Source: Dipteronia dyeriana | Taxonomy: Eukaryota; Streptophyta; Magnoliopsida; Sapindales; Sapindaceae | Assembly: GCA_032871835.1 (NCBI GenBank) | Contig: CM065300.1 | Location: 6,033,768 to 6,097,767 of the forward strand | Reading direction: 5' to 3' | Length of the DNA: 64,000 nt | Shown: one piece after another, positions 22,488 through 33,841 of the stretch | How the letters are laid out: each line of letters begins with the position of its first letter | Numbering within the stretch: the stretch's first letter is position 1 | Notes under the pieces: generated by a model | What the model was told of the DNA's origin: nothing | The model's database searches: none | Seen by the model: only the letters and a program-made list of their open reading frames with translations | Made by a program: the position numbers and the translations under genes

Positions 22488-24293
22488 GTTCGGGGGCGTT
22501 CGGTGTCATTTTTTAGAGTCGTTTTTTCGTTTTTGAGTTCAACAAATAATAAAAACCTGTTCGGCAACATGTTTTAAAGAGAAAGAAAACAACAACATTG
22601 AAATCTGTATTTTTTTGTTAAAGCATAAAAAGTCACTCGTGAAAAACAACAATTGACGTTTTCAGATTTTTGTTCTTGTTTTGTACGGTCCCAACACTGT
22701 CACGTTCTGTAACTGTTTTTTAGTCCTTTTTTATTTTTATTGTAAAAAAATGATTTTGAAAACACGTTCGTTAACCGTTTTTCATTTTATTAAAAAAAAA
22801 ACAAAAATAAAATAAATGTTAAAAGTCAAAAATTTGAAAAACATTTTTTTTTTCATTTTCATTTTTTATTTTGTTTTTCACTTTTTATATATATATTTTA
22901 AACTATTAATTATATTGTTATACGTTTGATATGACTAAAACAAGACGAGACACGATATTCAAATGACCAAAGTGCCCTTCTTATATATATATATATATAT
23001 TATATATGTTATATATTATAATATTTACATAATTAGTATATTAATATTCTATAATATATATAATATTATAATTATATATATTATTAAATATATTTATATA
23101 ATATATATGTAATAATATATATATATATATATATTTATAATATATTTATATATAATAAATTATTTATTTATAATTTAAGAGTTTAGTTTTGATTAATTCA
23201 TTTTTTGATATGTTTTTTTGAATTAATTTTTTATATGTTACTTTTGTTCAATTTAAAAATTATAACACAAAAGTTACATTGGTTAATTATTTAATTAATT
23301 TATTTATAGTTGTAATAATATTAAATAAAATATCAAAATTGATATTTCAATTTTTGATAGTTTTCGGTTAACCTATCAGACATGGTTTTTCCGTTTTCAT
23401 TTTCAAAATACAACTTTCAATATATGCTACCACACGCGAAACTGAAACCAAAAATACCGTTTTTATTTTTATTTTTATTTTCTAAAAACAGCAACCGAAA
23501 AACAGTTACAGGACAGACCCATAATTATTATTACTTTTCTTTGACAACTTAATTTATTATTATTAGCCAAGTCTTGAATTCTCAGTCTCTCCACAACTTG
23601 CTGGCGACAAACTTGTTCAGGTAATTAGTCTGTGTCTGATTTCTGTGGAGAGACTTTAGGTGACCGGAGCAGCTGCGTTGGTCGTCTAGCGGCGGAGGGT
23701 AGCAACAATTAGATGAAGAGATGCAGCAGAGACCGTGAACGGAAGAAGAGCAGCATCGGTGCCGTCGTGATTGGTGAGGAATTAAGAGAGCGGCGGCTAT
23801 ATCTCAGATCTGCCCACCTCAAAAGCTCGGAATAAAAGTTTCTCCATAATCGTCTTCTCTCCTTGAAGACAACCTTAATTAGAAAGAATATGAATTATGA
23901 TTATGTGAAATAATACTTTGTACATCTAGGCGGGATTTGCTCTTCTTTGTTTGTTGTTCTGGCTTCTGCAAACTTGTGGTTATTGAATAATAATAATAAT
24001 AAAAATTATTAATTGTGAAGTGATAAGGTTTCAAAAAAAATCGTGCAGTGATAATATAATTGAAATCTTAAAAATTATTATTATATAATACAACATTGAA
24101 AATGATTTTAAAAATATTCTACCAATCACGTATTTTATGTTTTTTTTATGTTTTGATTCTCCGAATATTATTTTCAACCACTATTACAAGATAGACGTGT
24201 TTTTGAATCTAAAAAAATCAAAAATCAATTTTTTGAAACTAAATGAAAACTTCAAAGAAATAAAATGAAAAACGAAAATGTTACCGAACGAAT
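22488..24293. mobile_element. MITE with GCGTTCGGT ends, hosting a nested MITE and gene-like DNA
   Basis: The left end GGGGGCGTTCGGTGTCATTTT and the right end, read on the other strand, CCATTCGTTCGGTAACATTTT are inverted repeats followed by TTTTTCGTTTTT-type tracts. It contains AT-core MITE copy 2 (22688-23520). It also contains a GC-richer stretch (about 23570-23830) with GGTGACCGGAGCAGCTGCG-type sequence that looks like a captured gene leader. No ORF is supported. Confidence 0.5.
22688..23520 (+). mobile_element. AT-core MITE family, copy 2 (nested)
   Basis: The ends are CTGTAACTGTTTTTTAGTCC at the left and, on the opposite strand, CTGTAACTGTTTTTCGGTTG at the right. The core is (TA)n and the subterminal block is the reverse complement of that in copy 1. 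It lies wholly inside 22488-24293. Confidence 0.6.
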
Positions 24294-24295
24294 GG

Positions 24296-24930
24296 TCCCA
24301 TCATATAGCTGTTTTTCAGTTCGTTTTCATTTTTATTTTTCAAAAACGATTTCGAAAACGCGTTCGTTAACCGTTTTTCAATATATTTTCAAAAAAACAA
24401 AAAAACAAAAAAAACAAAAAAAAAAACATTGATAAAAGTGGAAGATTTGAAAAATACAAAATACTTGTTTTTCGTTTTTCGTTTTTCGTTTTTGTTTTTC
24501 ACTTATATATATATAAAATCATTTTATTTTTCATTTTGTTTTTTATTTTGTTTCATTTAGTTATATTATGCGTTTCATATTGTTAGGATAAGGCGGGACA
24601 AAATTTTTAAATGATCAAAATGCCCATATATATATATTCAAGAATAATTTATTTCCAACTAGAACGGAAAACATTCATGCAATAATATATATATACATTA
24701 TAATAATATATAATATATATTTATAAAATATAAAATATTATAATATTTATATAAATAGTATATTAATATTCTATAATATAAATAATATATTATGATATAT
24801 ATATTTATAAAAAATATAATAATATTTAATATATAAAAATTATAATATATGTAATAATATTTAATATATATTTAATATATTATTATAATATGTATATATT
24901 AATATATACAGTTATATTTTTATTATATAG

Positions 24931-24969
<39 letters not shown>

Positions 24970-25282
24970 AATTATTTATTTAGAATTTAAGAGTTTAGTT
25001 TTGATTAGTTCTTTTTTATTTTTATTTTTTTGAATTAATTTTTGATGTGTTATTTTTGTTTAATTTAAAAATTATATTGGTTAATTATGTAATCAATTTT
25101 TGATAGTTTTCAGTTAACATACCATGCCCGTTTTTTCTGTTTTCATTTTCAAAATACAGCTTTCAGTATATGCTATCAAACGCGTTTTCGGAATTCGAAA
25201 CTGAAACCAAAATCACTGTTTTCATTTTCATTTTCATTTTTGAAAAACAGCAACTGAAAAACGCTTACAGGATGGGCCCTAA
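24296..25282 (+). mobile_element. AT-core MITE family, copy 3
   Basis: It begins within three bases of the previous element's end. The arms are AGCTGTTTTTCAGTTCG (left) and, on the other strand, AAGCGTTTTTCAGTTGC (right), with the same TTTGGTTTCAGTTTCG subterminal block and a long TA core. It is the best-preserved of the three. Confidence 0.65.
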
Positions 25283-25503
25283 AACAATAGTAGCTTAAGC
25301 TAGCCAAACAAATAGATTCACATTGATGGTCCCACTTGAAAGCCTAATTCTCAACTTCTCCACTTCGTCCACTTTTCAGATACGGGCTTTCAAAGGGCAT
25401 GGTTGAATGAGGAAATTCAAAAGGGTCATTTAAGTCCATTATTTGTAAACATTCAAAAGCAAATGTAGCATCAAGCCAAAGTTGTCCAAGCTTGCCTTCT
25501 CAA
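25283..25503. other. short unique interval between MITEs
   Basis: About 220 bases without a gene or terminal repeat. Confidence 0.4.
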
Positions 25504-25511
25504 CTCTTAGG

Positions 25512-26521
25512 TAGACATGACCACGGTTTGGTTCGAACTGTGAAACCGAATCGTAACCGTATGAAATGAACCGTAACCGTATGAAATGAACCGTAACCCT
25601 ATGAAATGAACCGTAATCGTAACCGTAACCGTAACCGTAACCGAAATCGTAAAACTGGTTCAAGAACCGTAACCGAAACCGGAACCGTATACCTTAAGGT
25701 TCGGTTTTGGTTATTAAAAAAAAACCGGTATGGAACCGCCGGTTCGGTTCCGGTTTTGAACCGACGGTTCCATACCCTTTTTTTTTTAATTTTTTTCTTT
25801 TTAAATTTCCACTCATTGTCTCATTGACTCATTCTAATTTCTGGATTCTTCTTTCTCTCTCTCTTTTCTTCTTTCCCAAACATCTATCTCTTCTTTCCTT
25901 TCACGTTCTCTCATCTCTCTCTCTCTTTTTTATTCTTTCTCTCTCTCTTTTCTTCAAATTTCAGAAATCTCTCTCTCTTTTCTTTCCTTCCACGATCTCT
26001 CATCTCTCTCTCTCTTCTTTCTTTCTTGATTCTTTCTTCTCGCCGACGATTTCTTTCTTCTCTCATCGTCGTCGACGATTTCTCGTCTCGTCGCCGGTGA
26101 CCTCTTCTTCAATCGTTCACTCGCCGGCGATCTTCCCTTAAAATCCCTCTCTCTTCGATCTCTCTCTCTCTCCATGAGTCCCTAAATCTTTTCTTCGATC
26201 TCTGGTGAGTGGTGGTGGTGGTGGTGGTGGTGAATGGTGGATGATTTAGATTTTAGGTTTTGATTTGTGTGATGAAATACAAGTAAAAGATATTTTTGGG
26301 TTTCATATGTGTAATGAAGTTATGAACAATCAAAGGAGATTTTTTTTAAGAAATCGAACCGCCGGAACCGACAGAACCGGACCAAAACAGTTGAAACAGG
26401 AACCAGAATCAGAACCGACTGAAATCGGTTCCGGTTTCGGTTCCGATTCTAAATCCCTCCAGAACCGGAACTGGCGGTTTGGAACAGGAATTGAACCGGA
26501 CCGGAACCATGGTCATGTCTA
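25512..26521. mobile_element. hAT-type MITE, TAGACATGA family, copy 2
   Basis: It is 1010 bp with terminal inverted repeats TAGACATGACCACGGTT and, on the other strand, TAGACATGACCATGGTT. It is flanked by perfect 8-bp repeats CTCTTAGG (25504-25511 and 26522-26529). Near the left end is an array of CCGTAA-type hexamers and a 19-base ATGAAATGAACCGTAACC unit (25548-25665). The centre is CT-rich (25845-26170), followed by a GGT trinucleotide run (26210-26231). The ORFs here are low-complexity. It is non-autonomous. Confidence 0.85.
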
Positions 26522-26527
26522 CTCTTA

Positions 26528-26779
26528 GGGTGCGTTTGGTATATGTGACGGAACGGAACAATGTAGAACATTTTTTATTGTCTCACGTTTGACACGTCAT
26601 TAGCTTAGGATAGGACGGGGATAACGTGGGATAAAAATAATAAAAAATTATCTCACCTTCGACCCTCGGTCAGATTTGTTCCATGCATGAGATAAGTCTG
26701 GAAAAGACATTTTTGCCCTCAAATCTTCTAAAAATTACAAAAATACCAACTATAAAATAAAACCCAACCCCATTCTCAC

Positions 26780-26824
<45 letters not shown>

Positions 26825-27943
26825 TTGGCTGCCGGCGAGAAGCAAAGATCTCAATCTCTCCCGCTTGTCTCTTTCTTCGTTCGACCTCTTTCGATTTTGG
26901 AAGTGGTGGCTTTAATTGATTTCGATTTTGAGAAATCGATTTAGGGTTCTCGAATTGGGGTTTTCGATACACAACGATTGGACTACAAAATCATTTGGGA
27001 TTTCGTTGTTGGCATCGAGGTTTGGGAGGTTGTGGTTGGGTTTGATTGAATCCGGTGGTGGATGTGGTGATGGATGGTTCTGGGTTTGATTGAAGCTGGT
27101 GGTTTGGTGTTGACGATGGTACTGGGTTTGGTTGTGAATGGTGGGTTGTGTTGATGATAATGGTGGGGGAATATTCAAGAGTTGGGGTTTTCTCACCCAT
27201 TTCCATCTCATTTCCTCTCTTTCATAGGCCATGGAAGATGTTCAATCATAACGCCTTCATTTGTTTTTTTTTTCAATTTTTTTTTAAAGATTTTGTGTAT
27301 ATAATTTGATTATAGATTAATGAAGAAGAGGTTTGATGAAGATCTTTGTTTTCGAATCTGATGAAGAAGATGATTGATAAAGATTTGGATGTGTTTGCAT
27401 CTAATTACTGGTTTGATGAAGTTTTATTTTTTAAGTGAAAAAAAGGTTAAGTTGTTTTGCTGGAGATTAAATGTAATTATTGATGAGGTTTGAGTTGTTT
27501 TGTTGGAGATTAAATCTCTGAATATTCAATCTAATTATTGATGAGGTTTGAGCTGTTTTGCTTTCATTTTTTAGTGTGTTTTGTTTTTGGTAAATCTATT
27601 TAATCTTAACTATCCATCACCAATATGAACGGTGGAGATAATTTTTTTTAATTTTTTTTTTCAGTTTTTTAAATTATATTATTTTTAACTTCTTGAATAT
27701 CTTAAATATTTAATATCTTCAAATATATTAATTAGATCCCAACTATCCATCTTAAATAATCTTATAAAATTATTAATTAAGAATATTTTTCAATCAAAAT
27801 AGGGACACTTTTGTCATTTGAACCTCTAGTTTCGTCCTGTCTCAGTCATATCAAACGTATAATAGTACAATTAATGATTCTGTTTCGAACCTTTAAACAC
27901 AATACAGAACAACATATCCCGTCTTGTCCTACCAAACGCACTC
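26528..27943. mobile_element. Harbinger-type (Tourist-like) MITE
   Basis: It is 1416 bp with inverted termini GGGTGCGTTTGGTA and, on the other strand, GAGTGCGTTTGGTA. The 3-bp flanks are TTA (26525-26527) and TTA (27944-27946), the signature of PIF/Harbinger. It contains a (CT)n microsatellite at 26779-26821 and GT-rich non-coding DNA. No transposase. Confidence 0.8.
26779..26821. repeat. (CT)n microsatellite
   Basis: About 21 uninterrupted dinucleotide units. Confidence 0.95.
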
Positions 27944-27946
27944 TTA

Positions 27947-28573
27947 TAGTTAGGGTCTGGCACTGAACATAAAGATCAAACAGATATTGACTTTAGGTGA
28001 GGTGATTCCTTCCGCATATAAATTTTGAGAACAAATGTGGCCGCTGGACATACAGTGGAAGCCGTAAGATATTTCAACATAGAGCTGCAATATTTGCAAC
28101 CATAAAAAATGGTATATATATCCTAAATTTTCAATTTAGTAACTTTTTAAAATTTAAATGTTACCCTCTACTAAAATGATTAAAATACTAAATAGTTTAT
28201 AAATACATCCATAAATTATTTCCTATTATTTGTTTGATTTTCATCCATACCATATAACCATTTTTATTTTCTCAAACCCTAAGTTCTTTTGTAAATACTA
28301 ATTTCAAATATAAATTGGAATTACTCATGGATTGTTGCACTGATTGGAAGACAATGATGAAGGAAAATCACCCACACTATTCCGATTAAGAGGAAAGAAA
28401 AATTCTATATTGAGTTTTCTATCTCTTTCCCCTTTGGTTTTTTTTTTGTCAATCTGCGTTATACAAGACAATGCTACACACAGCAAAAACATGGTTTTTT
28501 ATTTGCGTTTTCTCTGTGTATTGCCTTGTTCAGGCACACACATCTAATATATGTATGGTTTTCTGGGTATTTG
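27947..28573. other. intergenic, nothing recognised
   Basis: AT-rich. A small gene-like patch near 28030-28110 has no supported frame, and the ORF at 28344-28547 lacks recognisable features. Confidence 0.4.
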
Positions 28574-29400
28574 ACTTAGGGTTGTTTGTTTACTGGGTCT
28601 GAAGTCTTTTGAAATGCCCTTTAAGACATTTTGTTTGTTTATTTTTTCAAACATCTGAAGATTGAAAAAACATAAGAAAAACATCTGAAGTTAACAAATT
28701 GTGGCTGAAATCTGTGTTATTGGTCTGAAATTATTTTAAAATTTCATACCCAAAATACCCTCCCACAAATCACATTATTCCAACAAAAATGATATCTCAT
28801 ATTTTATAGTATCTCAAATCACTAAACCACACCTAGTATCACTCACAAATGGCACTGCAATTTTTTTAGCATCACTCACCAAATTGCATTGCAATTTATT
28901 TATTTTTTCCACTCAATAAATCTTTTTATTTTCCACTCACAAATATATATATACTTCTCTCTTCTCCTTCTATTCACAAAACAATAAAAACCACAATTTC
29001 CATTCACTCTGCACTTGTCAGTAGCCACTACCAAAATTTTCATTTGTAAACATATTTTCCAAAAGAAAAAACCCGTCAATCAATTGTCTATTGTTTTTAA
29101 TTATACCTAATCATCTAGAATAATTATATCTCATCAATCAATTTTTAGACACTCTTTTTTATTAAAATTTTAAAACAAATGGTTTTTTAATTAGTAAATA
29201 TAAAAAACATTTTATTTGAATACCTTAAAAAAATAAATTAAATTATAATTTAAAGTTTATTATTAATAGTGTAATGCATATGACTATTAATTGTTTAAGG
29301 GTATGAATATCAAATTATAAGTTTTCAGATCTTGTGTTTTGAAAAAACAAACAATTTTTTTAATTCAGATTTCACATAAAAAATCCAAACATGTTGTCTG
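28574..29400. mobile_element. possible MITE
   Basis: Imperfect inverted segments: TTTTGTTTGTTTATTTTTTC on the left and, on the opposite strand, ATTGTTTGTTTTTTCAAAAC on the right, with outer GTCTGAA-like ends. There is no clear target duplication and no coding sequence. Confidence 0.35.
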
Positions 29401-29454
29401 ACTTTAGATTTAAAAATAATTCAAATCTATTTAGATTTCAGATTGACGCAGAGA

Positions 29455-29990
29455 AAACGCAGTAAGAATTAGACCGACGTCTAAATTCTATTGAAAACTG
29501 GAATCCACCAGAATAAAGTTAAAACTTCTGAAATTTTATTAAATAATAAGCTGTCTGAGCTTTTCGGCTTACAAGACTATTTAAAGCGAAAGAACTTTAA
29601 CCCGAATCTTTGTTGAACAAAAAACGAGATTACATATCAAAAGTTGCAAAAAATAGCAAAAGCTGTCAAAAATAACGAATTCATAAAAGTTACGGAAATA
29701 AAATATACTAATGACCACAATCAAGCCGGAATTAACGGTAGACAATTCAGGCTTGTCAAAGTCAACTTATGACAAAAATGGAAATTTTCCAAAAACGAAA
29801 GAATTGCGAATTTGGGGCCTAAATGATGGAATTTGACAGAAAAAAGACGTGCCTCAACACCGAAGATATTGACTTCTGAAGATCTCGCCGATTCCCTTCA
29901 ATTAAGGTCATTTAATATTAGATTTAGGATGATCCCACCAAACCATGTAGGACTCGACCACTTGTTCTACATCACATATATAAAAAAACA
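29455..29990 (-). repeat. probable LTR fragment (gypsy-like look), minus orientation
   Basis: On the minus strand a TATA-like CTTTAAATAG is followed by CTTGTAAGCCGAAAAGCTC, an AATAAAATTT polyadenylation-like signal and a GC-richer tail. This is the order of U3, R and U5. Boundaries and primer site are not defined, and no matching second copy is in the window. Confidence 0.4.
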
Positions 29991-30028
29991 AACTTCACCT
30001 TACTGCAATCAATACGAAGGCAATTGCC

Positions 30029-30062
<34 letters not shown>
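30029..30062. repeat. (TTA)n microsatellite
   Basis: About eleven trinucleotide units. Confidence 0.95.
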
Positions 30063-31040
30063 GTATTATCTTTTTTTTTTGTTATTTTAATCATCCACTA
30101 GTAAATAACTCATTTTTGTATGATTTATATATTTATAAGTTAGATTTTTTTTTTAGAAAATAAGAAATGAAAGAATAAAATTTTAAATAATAATAAAATT
30201 GATTAGATACTATAATAAATATATGTGGGGTGTAGTTACAAAAATACAATACAATACAATAGAAATAAAAGAAAGTGGGGTTTATTTACAATTTATAAAT
30301 TCATAAAAAATTTATAACCTTTTTATCATTATTACCTTTAAGTGGTATTTATAGTTTTTAAGGGATGCAGTTATCATAGCTATTCAACATGAACTTATAG
30401 ACAATATTAAAAAAGCCTAGATTAGTTGCAGACAGACTTTAGTTGAGGAATGGTTTTAAAGCAATAATGGCTTAAGCCCTGATTAGGTATTTAGGTGCAA
30501 ACATAAAGTGTCGTTATCATTGAATATTTATATTTTTAGTTTTTTGAAAGGATTATCATTGAATATTTGAATTGTTGAAACCATCACTGTTTCTATAATG
30601 GTAAATTTATTGGCAGATTTTGAAAATTTTATATATATAAAAAAATTCTACATATACTTCCTAATTCCAACAAAATAATAATAATAAAATCAGAAAGTAT
30701 TAAAGTTATTTTCATATTTTCACATTAATTTAGTTTTTTTATTTTCGATTACTTTTCTTCACAGTAATTTAGTTCAAAATAAGCAATGTGTTTTCCTTTT
30801 TTTTTTTTTAAATCTATTAAAGGTTTAGGATATATGGAGAAAAATTAAATTATTGGGAATAAATATTATTCATGGATAAATTTAATTGGGTTAATTTTTT
30901 AATTTATTTTCAATTCTTATGAAGTGATCCATCAACATTCGACAAGCACTAAAGCAGGCCACCATTTTATTCATTTTTTCTGTCACGAGTATATCAGGTT
31001 ATTATATTATACTTTTATCATATTTAATATAAACAAATAT
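30063..31040. other. AT-rich intergenic DNA
   Basis: No gene, RNA or terminal repeat could be supported; it has several poly-T and TATA-type tracts. Confidence 0.5.
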
Positions 31041-31045
31041 ATTTG

Positions 31046-32281
31046 TAATAAGGATAATTTAATTTTGAGAAATATAGAAAGTCAGAGAGAAAGAAGTCAA
31101 GGGAGGATAAATTTGGTTTATAATTGGCTGCAAGCGACTTTCATGTGATACAATTGCATGATGAAACAACTAAAAATTAGTGTCCCTCATGCAACACAAC
31201 AGAATGAGGAAACAACTAACGAAAACAAAGACTTCTAACAACTTGATTCTGACCGAGTCTCCTTGGGCTTGGATCATGCACATATGATTCCTCTCGTCTT
31301 AAATTATCCTTGTCCATTTAAGGTCACCTGATATTTCGTCTGTATTGGATTGCTCTGAGGGCAGAAAATCATATATCTTTACGAGTTGTGGCAGCCGACA
31401 GCAGTGGCAAGAGAGGAATTGTTCATTTACTTCTTGATTGGTGATTTTTTCGACAAGAATGAGAGAGTTTGGGTCTGGACTTGCCTTCAGGGTTGGGGAA
31501 GGACCTAACAGGCGGGTCAAGTTACTTGGAGCAGATTACTGCATCAAAGTGGTCGTTTGGGAAAAAAAAGGGCTGCTGAATTTCTTCTATAACCGGTTCG
31601 GTTCCTCTAGCAATCAAGCAATGCCAATATTATCGGCTAGGGTGCATGGTTGCTTTAGTTGATGATGGTGTCGATCGAAGGTGGAATTTGAATGAGAGCC
31701 TTCGGATCAGATCATTTGATGCGAAACTTTGCTTGGGCGATAAGGTTAGTCTCTGTATTGGCTGTATTCGGGCTGAGAGAGACTCGCATTGCTTGAAGTT
31801 CTGTCAGGATACTTTGTAGAGTAGAGTGTAATCGGTCGAAATTGGACTCATGACGAGCCAAAATTTAGTGTTATGGAACTTGGTATCCATTATCGGAACC
31901 CCGCTTTTATACCACTAATAATGACAATTTAATTTTGAGAAATATAGAAAGTAAGAGAGAAAGAAGTCAAGAGAGGTTAAATTTGGTTTATAATTGTCTG
32001 CCTTCATTCAGTAATATCCAAGCTACTTATAGCATGCATTACGCGACCTAAGTACTAAAACTGAATACAAGATAATAGAAGACTTTCATGCAACACAATT
32101 GCATGATGAAACAACTAACTATATTGGAAGTGACCCTCATGCAACACACTGCATGATGAAACAACTAACGAAAACAAGGGACCATAATTATTTACTCATA
32201 ATCTTCTAACGAGCCACTAAGACTTCTAACAACTTGATTCTGACCGAGTCTCCTACTTTGGCTTGGATCATACACATATCA
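31046..32281 (-). mobile_element. TRIM-like non-autonomous copia element
   Basis: Direct terminal repeats at 31046-31287 and 31916-32281 share over 200 alignable bases; the left copy lacks an internal ~120-base piece. Perfect 5-bp target repeats ATTTG flank the whole (31041-31045 and 32282-32286). Next to the right repeat, on the minus strand, is TGGTATAAAAGCGGGGTTCC, a copia Met-tRNA primer site with C/G to A changes. Next to the left repeat is a purine tract GACGAGAGGAA. The element therefore reads on the minus strand. The 628-base interior has no gag or pol motif. Confidence 0.8.
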
Positions 32282-32415
32282 ATTTGAAAATTGTAGTAAT
32301 GAGTATTAATATATTCAAAGTATGCTCAAAGTGTATGTCCCGAGAAAAATTGCTCTTTTATATTCAAAATTGTGGTCATTTCAAGAAGTTTCCTCTTTTA
32401 AATGCTAAAAAGAGC

Positions 32416-32591
32416 CATTTTTTCTTCTCGGTGCGCACTCATAAATATATATGAGTGCCTTGTATGTGGATCATTATATTCAATTGCTTTGACTCAGTCT
32501 GTATACAGTTGTCGGTGCTTATCCATAATCTATAGCACATCCATACAATGCACTGATATATTTTATATCAGTGCACACCGGGGAGAAAATG
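32416..32591. mobile_element. short hairpin MITE (176 bp)
   Basis: Inverted arms of about 55 bases: left CATTTTTTCTTCTCGGTGCG, right on the opposite strand CATTTTCTCCCCGGTGTGC, both followed by a smaller palindrome (ACTCATAAATATATATGAGT and CTGATATAAAATATATCAG). Non-coding. Confidence 0.7.
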
Positions 32592-32607
32592 ACTATATAT
32601 ATATAGT

Positions 32608-32785
32608 TCTTTTCCTATCAGGACGCACTGATGAAATTATATAAGAATATTGAATGTGAGTCACTCATTTATAAAATAGTTTTGACAAGTGCATACATGT
32701 CAAGTTAAAGTATGTAAAATGAATGACCCACATTCAATGTTCTTATATAATTCCATCAGTGCGCACTTATGTGAAAATTTTCGTA
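32608..32785. mobile_element. second hairpin MITE (about 175 bp)
   Basis: Inverted arms of about 65 bases containing GCACTGATGAAATTATATAA on the left and GCACTGATGGAATTATATAA on the opposite strand of the right. The outer tips TTTCCTATCAGGAC / TTTCACATAAGTGC are less conserved. It lies only 16 bases from the previous MITE. Confidence 0.7.
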
Positions 32786-33179
32786 CATATATATATATAT
32801 ATATATACACACACTACACTTGGCTTCTCACTACAAAAAAGTGACCTATAGTGACACATTTTTTTATAACAAATTTCAAATGTATCACGTAGGTATTATT
32901 TTGTGTCAAATTTTATTATTTGCCATTATGTTTTATTCAATTGAGACTTTTAAAAAATAATTGTCACAATTAGTTAAAAAACTTGATAATTTGTGACAAA
33001 TAATATAATTAGTCACAAATTTACCCAATAGAAAAGGAAAGATTTTCTTTTATAAATAATTAGGTTATTAAAAAGCATCATAATCAATAAATTTTATTTA
33101 TTGGGAAAAAAATGCCACAATTGTGGTGTGATTTTTTTTTTCCCTTATTCCATCCTCACATGTCTCTTGGTTCTTTATT

Positions 33180-33790
33180 TGTCACTATCATATCTAGATT
33201 TTTTATTTATTTTCTCTTTTTCTTAAACACATATTTTTTGGTTTGGAACTATGATTCATCCATAGAAGTTACCAAGATTGTAAAGAAAATTATGTCTCGA
33301 TAGAAAAAGGTAAGCTTCTCTTGATTTGATTTTTTTTACAGTTTGTTTTATTTTACTTGTTTTTTAGGGTCGGAATTTCAAATTCTAGTTTCATATAATA
33401 AATGTTTATTTGAATAAGATATGTTTTTTTTAATGTAGAATTTATATTTATGTTTTGGGATGTTTATTAATTTTAATTTGTTTTTAACTTTTTTCTCTTT
33501 AGTTTCTCTTTTCCTTAAAAACACTTTTTAGGTTTGAAACTGTGTTTTATATTTAAAAGTCACCAAGATCATAGAGAAAATTTTGCCATGATAGAAAGGT
33601 AAGCTTCTCTTGATTTTTTTTTTAAGGTTTGTTTTCTTGTACTTGTTTTTCAAGGTCAGAATCTCAAATTCGAGTTTCATTTATTGAAAGTTTCTTTGAA
33701 CAATGTATGTTATTATAGAATTTTATATTTATGTTTAGGAATGATTCTTAACTTTAATTTGTTTTTAATTTTTTTCAAGAACCCATAATT
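33180..33790 (+). repeat. direct duplication inside the CACTA element
   Basis: Two ~290-base units (about 33180-33490 and 33500-33785) share blocks such as GGTAAGCTTCTCTTGATTT, TACTTGTTTTT.A.GGTC.GAAT and TTTATATTTATGTTT.GGAATG, with small differences. Each unit has a GGTAAG donor-like motif. Confidence 0.7.
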
Positions 33791-33841
33791 CTTATTTCAT
33801 GATTTGTAGTTGTTTATTCTTAGATTTACATGGTACATGTC

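Noticed and set aside
25548..25665. CCGTAA repeats resembling an interstitial telomere or an Asn-Arg repeat protein
   Set aside because: The unit differs from the plant telomere TTTAGGG, and the reading frame is an artefact of a hexamer array at the end of a hAT MITE.
25707..26175. Overlapping 144-codon + and 73-codon - ORFs (Phe/Ser-rich and Arg/Glu-rich)
   Set aside because: Both are readings of the same CT/TTC-rich MITE centre.
26670..27232. 100- and 106-codon minus-strand ORFs
   Set aside because: They read through a (CT)n microsatellite and the GT-rich interior of a Harbinger MITE; no conserved motif.
31052..32286. Segmental duplication of unique DNA
   Set aside because: Primer site, purine tract and 5-bp target repeats show that the pair are LTRs.
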